Positions 26,551 to 35,915 of a stretch of DNA of 64,000 bases are shown here, one piece after another. The stretch lies in contig JAJEBR010000060.1 of the NCBI GenBank assembly GCA_022822445.1, positions 62,001 through 126,000 on the forward strand, given 5' to 3'. A program made the position numbers and the translations under genes. The first letter of the stretch is position 1. Every line of letters begins with the position of its first letter. The stretch comes from Gemmatimonadota bacterium. Its GTDB lineage: Bacteria; Gemmatimonadota; Gemmatimonadetes; Longimicrobiales; Gaopeijiaceae. The notes beneath the pieces are model-generated. The model saw only the letters and a program-made list of their open reading frames with translations. It was not told the origin of the DNA and did not search any database.

Positions 26551-27788
26551 TCTCGCCGCCCGATCCGCGCCGCGCCATCCTCGCCTCGTTCGCAGAACAG
26601 CACCTCGGCCGGATCGAAGAGCCGCTGCAGCGCGGGAGAATACGTCGTCGCGACGACCTGGGAGCCGGGCATCGAGAACAGGGATGCGTGCAGCGCGCCC
26701 AGGGCTTCGGGGTGGATGCCGCGCTCGGGTTCCTTCACCAGGTAGATCGCCCCCTCGGTCCCGGGCAGGAATGCCGGCAGCGTGAGGGCGAGGAGACGCA
26801 GGATGCCGCCGGAGACGAGCCAGGAGGGCGTTTCGAGCCCGCCCCGGGTGAGGGTCAGGTAGCGGTGCGGGTCCGACTTTCGTCGCGTGACGCGGATGTC
26901 CTCGAGGCCGGGAAGCACGCCGCGAAGCAGCCCGAGCCACTCGTTGAAGGCGTCGCGGTGCTCGCCGCGCAGCCTGCGGACCACGCAGGCCAGATTCGTC
27001 CCTGAGGTGAGGAGCGCTTCATCGGGTAGTGTGGGCCAGCACAGACGTCTCATGGCCGCAACGCGCGGGTGAAGCTGCGTGACGACCGTCTCGAGCACCC
27101 CCTTGGCGTAAGTGGACGCCGGCAGGGTCTCGGGCGACTCCGGCAGGTTGCCCAGCGCGGACCGCTTCGGGCCCAGGGCGATATCAGTGATCCATCCCCT
27201 GGGATCCTGCTCCACGTAGAACCGGTCCATACCCCCGGCCGACTTGCTCACCACCGTGCGCGCGCCTGCCCGCGGCGGTACGAGAATCGTCTCCGGAGGT
27301 TCCGGAAGATTCGGAAACAGATAGGCCTGATCCCCATCCGCCGCTTCCCTTCGCGACGCGAGGATTCCCCTCTCCGCCCGGATGCCCACACCTTCCGCGC
27401 CCCCTCCGACCGCCACTTCATACCGGTACGTCCGATACCCTTTTTCCGCAGGCAGCTGATTCCGGACCTCCTCCGGCAACTCCAGCTCGATGGCCAGCTC
27501 GAAGCGCGCATCGGTCTCCGGTCGTCCCCGGACCAGGTCGCGAAAGACGTCGCCGTTCCGGCCCACGTTCGCGCGCGATCCCATGCGCGCCATTTCGCGA
27601 ACGGCGCCTGCGTGCCTGGCGACTGCGGCACCCGGCCCCTTTCGCACCAGGTCGCGCAGGAAGGTGAACGCCGCGATCAACGAACTCTTGCCGCTGCCGT
27701 TCGGTCCCACCAACACCTGCCGCGGGCCGAGCGGGATGTCGACATGGCGGAGGGAGCGGAAGTTCAGGGCCTCGATGCGGCGGATCAT
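26547..27788 (-). CDS. AAA/OLD-like SMC-type ATPase
   Basis: This 413-aa protein starts at ATG 27788 (MIRRIEALNFRSLRHVDIPL). It has a Walker A (LVGPNGSGKSSLIAAF), a long middle region, a signature-like SGGILRLLALTLP, and a late EPERGIHPEALGALH plus QVVATTYSPALQRLFD. This is the layout of AAA_15/AAA_21 ATPases related to OLD and RecF. In typical members the Walker B reads hydrophobic-D-E-P; here it is YLVKEPERG, with Lys in place of Asp. There is no Toprim domain, so it is not a full OLD nuclease. A four-copy 11-bp tandem repeat lies directly upstream. Such stand-alone ATPases often occur in defence or DNA-repair settings, but no partner is visible here. Confidence 0.85.
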   Translation of the reverse strand: MIRRIEALNFRSLRHVDIPLGPRQVLVGPNGSGKSSLIAAFTFLRDLVRKGPGAAVARHAGAVREMARMGSRANVGRNGDVFRDLVRGRPETDARFELAIELELPEEVRNQLPAEKGYRTYRYEVAVGGGAEGVGIRAERGILASRREAADGDQAYLFPNLPEPPETILVPPRAGARTVVSKSAGGMDRFYVEQDPRGWITDIALGPKRSALGNLPESPETLPASTYAKGVLETVVTQLHPRVAAMRRLCWPTLPDEALLTSGTNLACVVRRLRGEHRDAFNEWLGLLRGVLPGLEDIRVTRRKSDPHRYLTLTRGGLETPSWLVSGGILRLLALTLPAFLPGTEGAIYLVKEPERGIHPEALGALHASLFSMPGSQVVATTYSPALQRLFDPAEVLFCERGEDGAARIGRRE

Positions 27789-27808
27789 GGGCGTGCGACT
27801 CCGCTTCG

Positions 27809-27852
27809 CGTGGAACATCCGTGGAACATTCGTGGAACGTCCGTGGAACACC
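27809..27852. repeat. Four-copy 11-bp tandem repeat upstream of the ATPase
   Basis: Units CGTGGAACATC, CGTGGAACATT, CGTGGAACGTC and CGTGGAACACC start at 27809, 27820, 27831 and 27842. The period matches one DNA helical turn. The array ends 20 bases upstream of the ATPase start, where a promoter or leader would lie, so an operator role is plausible. It is probably not coding, although the frame is open. Confidence 0.8.
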
Positions 27853-27881
27853 CGGCTGCAGCCATGCGAAATCCTTCGCCC

Positions 27882-30239
27882 TCAGGGAATCAGCACCCGC
27901 GGCACCCTCCGCACCACGAACACCCCCTCCTTCCCCGAGGTCACCACGATGATCCCGCTCTCGAAGTACGGGTAGTTGCTCCATGATCCCGCGAAACCCG
28001 GCTCGTCCTCGCCCCACGGGACCGTGTCGAGGAAGCCGATCTCCACCGGGTTCTCGCGGTCCGAGATGTCCAGGATGCGCAGGCCGGCCACATAGTTGGA
28101 CTGGTACATGAGGTCGCCGCGGATGTAGAGGTTGTGGTCCGACGCGCGGTTTTCGGAGAAGTGCTCCGCCGCGAGGATGGGGTCGTCCAGGTCGCGCACG
28201 TCCCAGATCAGGGTGCGCGTGCTGGGGACGCTGCCGTCGACCTCGTCGATTTCGTCGTTCATGTAGAAGTACTCGTGGGCCTCGTCGATCCATCCCTGGT
28301 GGGTGTAGCTCCGGTTCGGGTAGTCGCTCGCGGCGAGCTCGACCGGCGCCGACTTGTCGGTGACGTCGGCGATGCTCAGCATCCTCCCGTTCGAGCCGAA
28401 GCAGATCTCCTTGCCCCGGTGCTCGGCGTCGGGTCCGGCGTAGGTGATGCACATCGCATCGTGGCTGGCCGGTGCCCCGGACTGGGAGGTGAAGCAGCCG
28501 ACGAAGGTCGGATTCAACGGCTCGCGGATGTCCATCATGTGGAGCCCGCCGCCGCAGGTGTTGCCGCCTCCGTTCGACCCCACCGCGTAGGCGAAGCCCG
28601 TCTCCTCGTTGATGATGACGTTGTGGGCGCTGTGGATTCCCCAGTACAGGGCCGTCGCCTCGAAGGTCACGGGAGGGCCGGTCACGTCGCGCAGCTGCGC
28701 CAGGTCGAAGATCTGCATGCCGTGTTCCCCCGCCCCGTCGGAGACGATGAAGGCGTGGTCCCGGTAGACCTTGATGTCGCGCCAGACGCTGGGGTTCGCG
28801 CCTTCGGTCAGCGGCAGATCGCCGACGTAGCGCGGGTTGCCGGGATCGCTGAGGTCGATGAACGACGTGCCGTCGTAGCGGCCGACCAGCGCCCACTCGG
28901 TGCCCGTGACCGGGTCCGTCCAGCCCCACATGTCGTTCACTTCCACACCCCGCGAGCCGCCCATCTGCTCGACCGGAAGGAACGACACGATGTCTACGTG
29001 GTCACAGTCGAAGACGTCCGCGGTCCCGTTCTCGCAGGCGACGTCGCCCCCCGTGATGGCGTCGAGACCGGAGACTTCGCTCGCCACCTTGACGCCGCGG
29101 GACCAGCCATCGCCCTGGCGCTCGATGATCACCGCGGTGCCCATCCCGAAGTCGTCCTGTGGCAGGCCGACGACGCCGGCGGTCGCGCCCAGTGCCAGAT
29201 TCGAGCCCATCCGATCTCTTCGCTCCAGGCCATCCACCGCCAAGCTCCTCATCGCGTTCGACCCGTCACCGGCTTCCGCCGAAACCACGTAGAAACGCCC
29301 CTCGAGGTCTCCCGCCATCGGGGCTCCGATCCAGAGTTCGCCACCGTCGAGCGCAAGGCTGCTGCCGAAGTCCGCGAACGTCTCGTCGAAGGCGCGATAG
29401 GTGCCGTCGGCCACCCACTCGCCCGATGATTCGTCGAGGGCGTAGCCGTGGACCGCTCCCGCGAACCCGTCCTGCCCCGGCGCCCCGACCAGCAGTCTGC
29501 CACCGCCCACCGCGACGGCCGATCCGAATCCGAGGTTGCGCTCGTCTTCCCCGCCTGGCTCCAGCGTCGCCACCTCAATCCAGCTCCCGTCGCTTCCCCG
29601 CCGGTAGACGTAGGCGGCTCCGCGGCCTTCACCCCTTGCCGGCACCCCCACCAGGGCGAACTCGCCGTCTGTGGCCGCCGCAACTCCGAAGGCGTCCCCC
29701 GGCTGGCCGTCGCTGGCCATCAGGCGAGCCTCTTCCGCCCACTCGCCGGCTTCGCTGCGGGTGAAGACGTAGACCGCGCCGCGCCCTTCGCCACTCGAGG
29801 AGGCGGAGACCAGCGCCACGCCCTCAGCGACGGCAATGGTGCTCCCGAACCCGTCACCCTCGACCCCGTCACCGGCCATGATCATCCCGCTCTCCGTCCA
29901 GACACCCGCGGCGTTCCTGCGAAAGATGTACACGGCGCCCCGGCCATCACCCGCAGTCGAGGATCCGACAAGGAGCTCGCCCTCCGCAACCGCGAGCGAT
30001 CGCCCGAAACCGTCGCCGGGGGATGCGTTGGACGCGGAGAGCCGCTGTGCTTCAGCCCAGCCCCCGCCGCCGCGGCGGTAGACGTAGACATATCCCGGCG
30101 TGCGCTCGTTGAGGGCTTCGCCGATGATTACGTCGTCGCCGCTGACTGCGACGGCGTCGCCAAAGCCCTGGGCGGAGCCTTGCGACGGCGGTGAGAAGAG
30201 GGTGAACAACGCCACCAGGGGGAAGATGGAATGTCTCAA
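27882..30239 (-). CDS. Choice-of-anchor-B-type protein with FG-GAP and LVIVD-like repeats
   Basis: This 785-aa secreted protein has a signal peptide ending at PPSQGSAQ. The first half consists of FG-GAP/integrin-alpha-like blades (GDGFGRSLAVAEGELLVGSS, GDGFGSTIAVAEGVALVSAS, GAVYVFTRSEAGEW). The second half has LVIVD-type blades (GTSFIDLSDPGNPRYVGDLP, MYQSNYVAGLRILDISDREN) with IHSAHNVIINEETGFAYAVG and ASDHNLYIRGDLMYQSN between them. This matches proteins labelled choice-of-anchor B in Bacteroidota and Gemmatimonadota, thought to be surface beta-propellers. The start is TTG 30239; no ATG is nearby. No C-terminal sorting signal is obvious. The function is unknown. Confidence 0.85.
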   Translation of the reverse strand: MRHSIFPLVALFTLFSPPSQGSAQGFGDAVAVSGDDVIIGEALNERTPGYVYVYRRGGGGWAEAQRLSASNASPGDGFGRSLAVAEGELLVGSSTAGDGRGAVYIFRRNAAGVWTESGMIMAGDGVEGDGFGSTIAVAEGVALVSASSSGEGRGAVYVFTRSEAGEWAEEARLMASDGQPGDAFGVAAATDGEFALVGVPARGEGRGAAYVYRRGSDGSWIEVATLEPGGEDERNLGFGSAVAVGGGRLLVGAPGQDGFAGAVHGYALDESSGEWVADGTYRAFDETFADFGSSLALDGGELWIGAPMAGDLEGRFYVVSAEAGDGSNAMRSLAVDGLERRDRMGSNLALGATAGVVGLPQDDFGMGTAVIIERQGDGWSRGVKVASEVSGLDAITGGDVACENGTADVFDCDHVDIVSFLPVEQMGGSRGVEVNDMWGWTDPVTGTEWALVGRYDGTSFIDLSDPGNPRYVGDLPLTEGANPSVWRDIKVYRDHAFIVSDGAGEHGMQIFDLAQLRDVTGPPVTFEATALYWGIHSAHNVIINEETGFAYAVGSNGGGNTCGGGLHMMDIREPLNPTFVGCFTSQSGAPASHDAMCITYAGPDAEHRGKEICFGSNGRMLSIADVTDKSAPVELAASDYPNRSYTHQGWIDEAHEYFYMNDEIDEVDGSVPSTRTLIWDVRDLDDPILAAEHFSENRASDHNLYIRGDLMYQSNYVAGLRILDISDRENPVEIGFLDTVPWGEDEPGFAGSWSNYPYFESGIIVVTSGKEGVFVVRRVPRVLIP

Positions 30240-30406
30240 GGGTCAGGCCTTTCGCGGAGGTACAGGCACTACGAGGTTGCACACCCGGGCACGGAGCCGC
30301 GTGGGATGGGTGATCCTACTGGGTAACGCCCTGGCGGAGCAAGCAATTGAAGCGCGGCTGGCCCGCACCGGACCCCCGCACCCATGCGCGAAGTTCGGGA
30401 CCGGCT

Positions 30407-32492
30407 TCAGCCTCCCCCGTCCTCCGAGCCCTGCCCCTCCTCGGCCTCTTCATCCAGGTCATCCCCCAGACGGGCCCACGCATCGGCGTGCGCGCGGTAT
30501 TCCTCGGCCGCCTCGTGGTCCCCGGCCCGCTCCGCATGCGTGAGCGCCGCTGGAGGCGAAGTAGATGGGCCGGTCGGCAATCGAGTCCCTGATCGCCCTC
30601 AGAGCGAACAGCTGCCAGGGAAACAGCGCCTGCTGTCCGACGATGACCCCCGAAATCGGGCCGAGCGGGACGGTCTGGACGCTGTCGATCCGCAGGTACT
30701 GCGTCGCCACCTGCTCGATGGTCTCGTCGGTGAACTGCGTCTCGTCGAAGATCGACTGGGCGGGCACCCGGATCGGCTCGCGCAGGAGGATCGGGACCTT
30801 GCCGGCCGCCTCGGCCTCCGCCGGATCGTGCGTGTACATCGCGTGCGTGTTCTCGGCCGTGTACGGACGCTGGCAGATGATGCGGGTCGGGTCGGCGTCC
30901 GGGTTTTCGCCGGGCCCGCAGGGGCTCGTGAGATCGCGGAGTTGCCTGGCGTACCAATCGGTGCTGAGGTATGACTTCACCGCGACGGTCACGTCCCTGC
31001 GGTTTCCCTCGACCTCCTGCAGGTACCAGAGCGGGAAGGTGTCGTTGTCGCCGTTGGTGAAGAGCAGTCCGTACGGCTCCACGCTCATCAGCAGGTTGTA
31101 GGCCCAGTCACGGGCCGAATGGTCGTTCGCCCGGCTGGCCCAGTTGAAGTTGAGGACCAGTGGGATGAGGGCCAGCCCCAGCACCGGAGCTGCGAAGGCG
31201 AGCGAGCGGCCCGACCTGCGCCGGACCCGGTCCCACAGGCCCGCGATCCCGATTCCGGCCAGCAGTCCCCACACGGAGAAGCCGACCGTGAAGAAGTAGT
31301 CCCGCTCGCGGACCTCGCGAAGATCGCGCGGAAGGTCGACGGGGCCCGAAGAGTAACCGGGCTTGAAGTTCAGGTAGAAGACAAGCGCCACCGAGAGCAC
31401 CGCGAAGAGCGTCATCATGTAGGACCAGCTTGCCCGGTCGCGCCGATAGAGTTCCAGCGCGCCGAAGATGCCCAGAGCGAGGAAGAGCGCCGTGAAGGGT
31501 GCCCGGAGCCTGCCGAAGAGTACGTCCTCGGAGGAGAGTCCCCGCGACCACTGCCAGTCGAAGTACTGCATCCAGTTCCTGTACTGCTCCGACATGGTGG
31601 CCTGCCGCGCGGTGATGGGTGGCGTCGGATACTGCTCGCGCTTGAGCGCGGCCGAAAGTTCCTCGCACCCGGCATTCCCGTAGGTGACGACGCTGGCGAG
31701 CGCCTCCCCGATGCTCTCGCAGGTCGGCGCTGCCTGGTTGATCACCGGCTCGAGTTCGGAGCGGATCGGCAGGAAGAGGTGGATGCTCAGTCCCAGCACC
31801 ACCGCGGGAACGCCGAACAGGTAGATGCGATGGTTCAGCAGCGTGGAGGGCCGCACCAGGAGGATGAAGATGGCCAGCGCAGGCGCCGCCAGGAAGGCCA
31901 TCAGGTGGTTGCCGACCGAGAGCGCCAGGATGAAGGCCATGAGGATGATCAGGCGGTCGTCCCTGCCGCGCCCAAGCCGCTCCCGCCAGCGGACGGCCAG
32001 CCAGGAGAGGAGCGCGATGGTGAAGAGCGAGACCGTGTAGACCTTCTCGTTGACGTTCGACTGGTTCCAGACCGTGAAGGCGGTGGCGCTGACGAGGGCG
32101 GCGGCAGCCGCGCCGATGAGGCGGAAGCGCCGGTCGGCGGAGAAGTACCCGAGGATGTGATGGACCACCAGGAACCACAGTCCGTGCGCCAGCGAACTCA
32201 TCACGGCGGAGAAGAGGTTGATGCGGACGGCGGGGGAGAGCCCGAAAGGTGAGAGCAGGACCTCCCACGTACGTGCCAGCACCACGAACAGCGGGTTCCC
32301 GGGCTGATGCGGAATTCCCAGGATGTGCGCGGTCGCGATGTATTCGCTGGTGTCCCAGAAGGCGGTTCCCGGCGAGAGCGTGACGACGTACAGGATTCCG
32401 ATGGCGAGCGCGGTCACGCTCGCCCAGAGGTAGGGCGGAGGGTTCTCGGAGCCGTTCGGGTTCGGGTTGCGTGGTTGTCGGCTGGCCTTCAT
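30407..32492 (-). pseudogene. DUF2723 polytopic membrane protein with internal deletion and frameshift
   Basis: From ATG 32492 the sequence encodes a polytopic DUF2723 protein (WASVTALAIGILYVVTLSPG, FWDTSEYIATAHILGIPHQP) with many membrane helices and the late NGDNDTFPLWYLQEVEGNRR and DRPIYFAS motifs. DUF2723 proteins resemble glycosyl- or mannosyl-transferases that use lipid-linked sugars. Right after PIYFASSG (near 30555) the frame jumps. The original frame gives an Arg/Gly-rich tail ending at 30459. The neighbouring frame gives a coherent helical C-terminus (LTHAERAGDHEAAEEYRAHA, then DAWARLGDDLDEEAEEGQGS) to a stop at 30407. The usual region between these parts is missing, so the gene has an internal deletion, or the assembly lost bases. 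The N-terminal half looks intact. Confidence 0.65.
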
Positions 32493-32529
32493 CCGGATTC
32501 CGGGTCTCCGATTCCTCGGCGGCGGACGA

Positions 32530-33819
32530 TCACCTGCGCAGGTTCGCCGGCAGGCGGTACACGACGATGCTCGGGATGTCCATGTCGTCGGTTTCCCAGT
32601 ACGCGACCAGGCCGTCGGGGCCGAATGCGCCAGGCAACTGCAGCCCGTCCCTGGGGAATGTGCCGACGTAGCCGCCCTCCGGATCGAACACGTCGATCAG
32701 GCCATCGTTGTCCTCAGTCACAGGATCCTGGCGCCGCACCCATACGAACCCGTCCGGCGTGGTGCGAATCTCGGCGATGTCGGGGATTTCGGGGTAGAAC
32801 GTCATGTTCTCGATGGACTCGCGCATGGCCGCCCGCGCTTGCCGCTGCATGGCTGCCATGTCGAATCCCTGTATCTCGGGGTCTTCGCCGGCGAGCACGC
32901 TGTCAGCCGCAAGAAGCGCTTCTTCACGCGCCCCGGCTTCGATCGCGCGTGTGACCGGCTGCGGATCGATGGGGCGGGTCAACGTGTTGAGCACGGCACC
33001 GTTCCGGACAATACGGACCGTGTAGGTCGACGAGTCCGCATAGGCGATGGCGCCTCCGGGCAGCACGTCCCACACGAGCTCGGGCTCGAAGACCGGTGCC
33101 TCGGCCACGGTGCGCATCATGCTCATGATCAGGTCGTCGGGCTCGATCTCGGCGTTCGGGCTCCCGGGGCGCGGTGGACGCCACGTCTCGAGCACGGCTT
33201 CACCGGCCACTACATCGCCAGCGAGGTCGAGCTCCTCGATCATGTGCTCGTCGGCCCGTTCTTCCTCGGGCTCGCTTCCAAGCAGCTCGGCCAAAGCGCT
33301 GAACGCCCGGCCGACGGTGGCATCCGTGCCCTGGGCGTAGAGGATTCCCGGATGCGGGCCGGGACGCATGGTCCGCAACATGTTGGAGGGCAGGTCCATT
33401 TGGCCTGTCGCCGGACGCCATCGTACCACCCGCTCGAACCCGCCGTCGGCGTTGAAGAGCTGGAGGCCGTTGCGAAGACCGTCGTTCACGGCAAAGCTGC
33501 CATCGGGCCACACGATCACATCGAAGATCAATCCGAACTCGCCTGGCCCCTGCCCTCCCCGGCCGATCGTCGTAATCAGCGATCCGTCCGGCCCGACCTT
33601 CACGATGTGCAGGGCCTCCCCGTCGACCACATACAGGTTGCCGCTGCCGTCGAAAGCCACTTCGCCGCGCCGGGTGAACTGCGCCCACAGAGGCGCATCG
33701 AGGCCCCCGGCCCGCCACACCTCGGGGAAGTCCCAGGCCAGAGGCACGTCCTGAGCACCGAGCAAAGGCGGGAACAGGACAGGGATCAAGACGGCGATCG
33801 CTCGTGTGAAGTATCTCAT
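32530..33819 (-). CDS. Secreted 6-bladed beta-propeller (NHL-like) protein
   Basis: This 429-aa protein starts at ATG 33819 and has a signal peptide ending at PPLLGAQ. Blade-like segments include GEVAFDGSGNLYVVDGEALH, FDVIVWPDGSFAVNDGLRNG and IRTTPDGFVWVRRQDPVTED, ending with ELDD/GPDGLVAYWETDDMDI. It fits the 6-bladed beta-propeller proteins common in Gemmatimonadota and Bacteroidota, which are usually secreted and of unknown ligand. It lies on the same strand 37 bases upstream of the DUF2723 gene. The 179-bp leader holds a partial copy of the tRNA-Ser 3' end. Confidence 0.8.
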   Translation of the reverse strand: MRYFTRAIAVLIPVLFPPLLGAQDVPLAWDFPEVWRAGGLDAPLWAQFTRRGEVAFDGSGNLYVVDGEALHIVKVGPDGSLITTIGRGGQGPGEFGLIFDVIVWPDGSFAVNDGLRNGLQLFNADGGFERVVRWRPATGQMDLPSNMLRTMRPGPHPGILYAQGTDATVGRAFSALAELLGSEPEEERADEHMIEELDLAGDVVAGEAVLETWRPPRPGSPNAEIEPDDLIMSMMRTVAEAPVFEPELVWDVLPGGAIAYADSSTYTVRIVRNGAVLNTLTRPIDPQPVTRAIEAGAREEALLAADSVLAGEDPEIQGFDMAAMQRQARAAMRESIENMTFYPEIPDIAEIRTTPDGFVWVRRQDPVTEDNDGLIDVFDPEGGYVGTFPRDGLQLPGAFGPDGLVAYWETDDMDIPSIVVYRLPANLRR

Positions 33820-33862
33820 TGGCTTCCAGTGTACTTTTTGCAGAGGCGTCAGGATAATCCAA

Positions 33863-33882
33863 TCAACGGAGGGGGTGGGATT
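33863..33882. repeat. Duplicated tRNA-Ser 3' end (att-like repeat)
   Basis: Twenty bases here (33863-33882) are identical to 33995-34014, which covers the 3' acceptor arm of tRNA-Ser and four bases beyond it. The copies are 132 bp apart, start to start. Site-specific integration into tRNA 3' ends creates such repeats, but the enclosed segment is too short to hold an integrase, so this is at most a remnant. Confidence 0.75.
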
Positions 33883-33998
33883 GACCTGCGGGCGGCTGCC
33901 GCCGTCCTCAGTCGTCTCCGGCGTCCGCGCCTCACGGCTTGGCCGCCTCCGGCTCGACGCCGCTCGAACCCCGCCCCCTCCGATCGCTGGACGCTCAA

Positions 33999-34082
<84 letters not shown>

Positions 34083-34084
34083 TT

Positions 34085-34149
34085 GCAGTCCGTGGATAAT
34101 CCCCGCGTCGCACCGAGGGCGGCGAGCGGGGACTTATTCCACGGACTGC
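34085..34149. terminator. Long imperfect hairpin between purH and tRNA-Ser
   Basis: GCAGTCCGTGG (34085-34095) pairs with CCACGGACTGC (34139-34149), and the stem continues through ATAA/TTAT to CCCCGC/GCGGGG with small bulges. It lies between the purH stop (34176) and the 5' end of tRNA-Ser, both read on the minus strand. It may terminate purH transcription or be a processing structure; no U-tract is present. Confidence 0.45.
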
Positions 34150-34175
34150 TTGCCCTTCAAGATGGCCCCGGCGGG

Positions 34176-35915
34176 CTAATGCCGGAAGAGCCTCCGGCCA
34201 GTGAAGACCATCGCGATTCCGTGTTCGTCAGCCGCGGCGATCACCTCGTCGTCGCGGATCGAGCCGCCCGGCTGGATGATCGCGGCGGCCCCGGCGTCCG
34301 CGGCGGCGTCGACCCCGTCGCGGAAGGGGAAGAAGGCGTCGGATGCCAGGGCGCAGCCGTCCAGCGCCGAGGCGAAGCCGTGCTCGCGAGCCTTCTGGAC
34401 CGCCAGGCGCGACGAATCCACGCGGCTGGTCTGCCCTGCGCCGATCCCGACCGTGGCCAGCGCCTTCGCCAGCAGAATTGCGTTGGATTTGACGCCGGCG
34501 ACGGCAGCCCAGGCGAAGGAGAGGTCGGCGAGTTCGGCTTCGGAGGGCGCGCGCGCGGTGACCACCTTCCAGCCGGGAGGGGCGGGACCGAAGAAGGGCG
34601 GGTCGGGGAGGGACTGGAAGAGCACGCCGCCGTACACGGAGCGGAAGCTGATCGCCCCTTCGTCGCCGTGCGCGGCTGAATGGCCGGCCGCCCGCGCCAG
34701 GAAACGGGCCGCGGCGCGGACGGAGTCGTCCAGTTCCGTCCACCCGGCGTCCTCGATAGGCTCGGCGGGGTGGGCCGCACCCGAACCCGCGAACCTCAGC
34801 AACCGGATGTTCTTCTTCGCGGTCAGCACCTCCAGCGCGTCGTCGGCGAACCCCGGAGCCACGACGCACTCCACGAACATCCCCCCGATCCCGGCCGCCG
34901 TCTCCCGGTCGACGGGGCGGTTGACCGCGATCACCGACCCGAAGGCGGACACCGGATCGGTGGTGCGGGCCCGCTCGAAGGCGGCGGCGAGGGTGGGGCG
35001 GACGGCCAGACCGCAGGGCGTGGTGTGCTTGACGATGCAGACGGTCGGTTCGAGCGAAAAGGCGAAGGGAGCGAGGCTGAGGAGAGCGCCGTCCATATCA
35101 AGCAAATTGTTGTAGGACAGTTCTTTGCCATGTATCTGTTGAAGTCCTGCTATACCTTCTGCCGTCCCCTTGGGCGCGTAGAATCCGGCGTCCTGGCCGG
35201 GATTCTCCCCGTACCGCGGCAGGCTTCGCCGGGTCAGTGCCAGCCTGACCTGTGGGGGCATCGCACCTTCCACTTTGTTCGGTTGGCGAACAAAGTCCGG
35301 CGGTGGGGACGCATCCTCCGTTGAGCTTGCCTCCAGGTAATCCGCCACAGCCCTGTCGTATGACGAAATCTCCCGGAACACCCTGGCCGCGAGCCGGCGC
35401 CGGAGCCCGTCCCGCGCCTGCCCCCCATCCACCTGCCCCTCAACCGCCTCCAGCACGGCCCCGTAGTCCGCCGGGTCCACCACCACCCACACGTCCCCGT
35501 GATTCTTGGCGGCGGCGCGGATCAGTGTCGGCCCCCCGATGTCGACGTTCTCCATGGCCTCGCCGAGGGTGACGTCCGGCGCGGCGACGGTCTCGCGGAA
35601 GGGGTAGAGATTCACCGCCACCAGGTCGATGGGCGCGTACCCCTGCCGGGCGATTTCGGCCATGTCGTCCGGTCGGTCGCGTCGCGCGAGCAGTCCAGCG
35701 TGGATCGCGGGGTGCAGCGTCTTGACCCTGCCGTCCATCATCTCGGGATGGCCCGTGACGACCGACACCTCGGTCACCGGGACGCCGGCCGCCGCGAGCG
35801 CCCGCGCCGTCCCCCCGGTCGAGAGCACCTCCCACCCGCGTGCTGCGAGCGCCCTGCCGAATTCCGCGATGCCCGTCTTGTCCGACACGCTGAGAAGTGC
35901 TCTGCGGCTATTCAC
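34176..35915 (-). CDS. purH: Bifunctional AICAR formyltransferase/IMP cyclohydrolase
   Basis: PurH carries out the last two steps of purine synthesis, formylating AICAR and closing the ring to IMP. The 579-aa product has the N-terminal cyclohydrolase (RRALLSVSDKTGIAEFGRAL, VLSTGGTARALAAAGVPVTE, MDGRVKTLHPAIHAGLLARR) and the C-terminal transformylase (LHGKELSYNN-type QIHGKELSYNNLLDMD, CIVKHTTPCGLAV, ending FTGRRLFRH). GTG 35915 has GGAGG upstream and overlaps the purN stop by 8 bases, so the two are coupled. The conserved QIHGKELSYNN region (about 35095-35170) is unusually AT-rich for this gene. Confidence 0.95.
   Translation of the reverse strand: MNSRRALLSVSDKTGIAEFGRALAARGWEVLSTGGTARALAAAGVPVTEVSVVTGHPEMMDGRVKTLHPAIHAGLLARRDRPDDMAEIARQGYAPIDLVAVNLYPFRETVAAPDVTLGEAMENVDIGGPTLIRAAAKNHGDVWVVVDPADYGAVLEAVEGQVDGGQARDGLRRRLAARVFREISSYDRAVADYLEASSTEDASPPPDFVRQPNKVEGAMPPQVRLALTRRSLPRYGENPGQDAGFYAPKGTAEGIAGLQQIHGKELSYNNLLDMDGALLSLAPFAFSLEPTVCIVKHTTPCGLAVRPTLAAAFERARTTDPVSAFGSVIAVNRPVDRETAAGIGGMFVECVVAPGFADDALEVLTAKKNIRLLRFAGSGAAHPAEPIEDAGWTELDDSVRAAARFLARAAGHSAAHGDEGAISFRSVYGGVLFQSLPDPPFFGPAPPGWKVVTARAPSEAELADLSFAWAAVAGVKSNAILLAKALATVGIGAGQTSRVDSSRLAVQKAREHGFASALDGCALASDAFFPFRDGVDAAADAGAAAIIQPGGSIRDDEVIAAADEHGIAMVFTGRRLFRH

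Noticed and set aside
35273-35296. Hairpin CTTTGTTCG/CGAACAAAG inside purH as a LexA-type site
   Set aside because: It lies in the middle of the coding region, has the wrong half-site order and spacing for the known GAAC-N4-GTTC box, and no SOS gene adjoins it.
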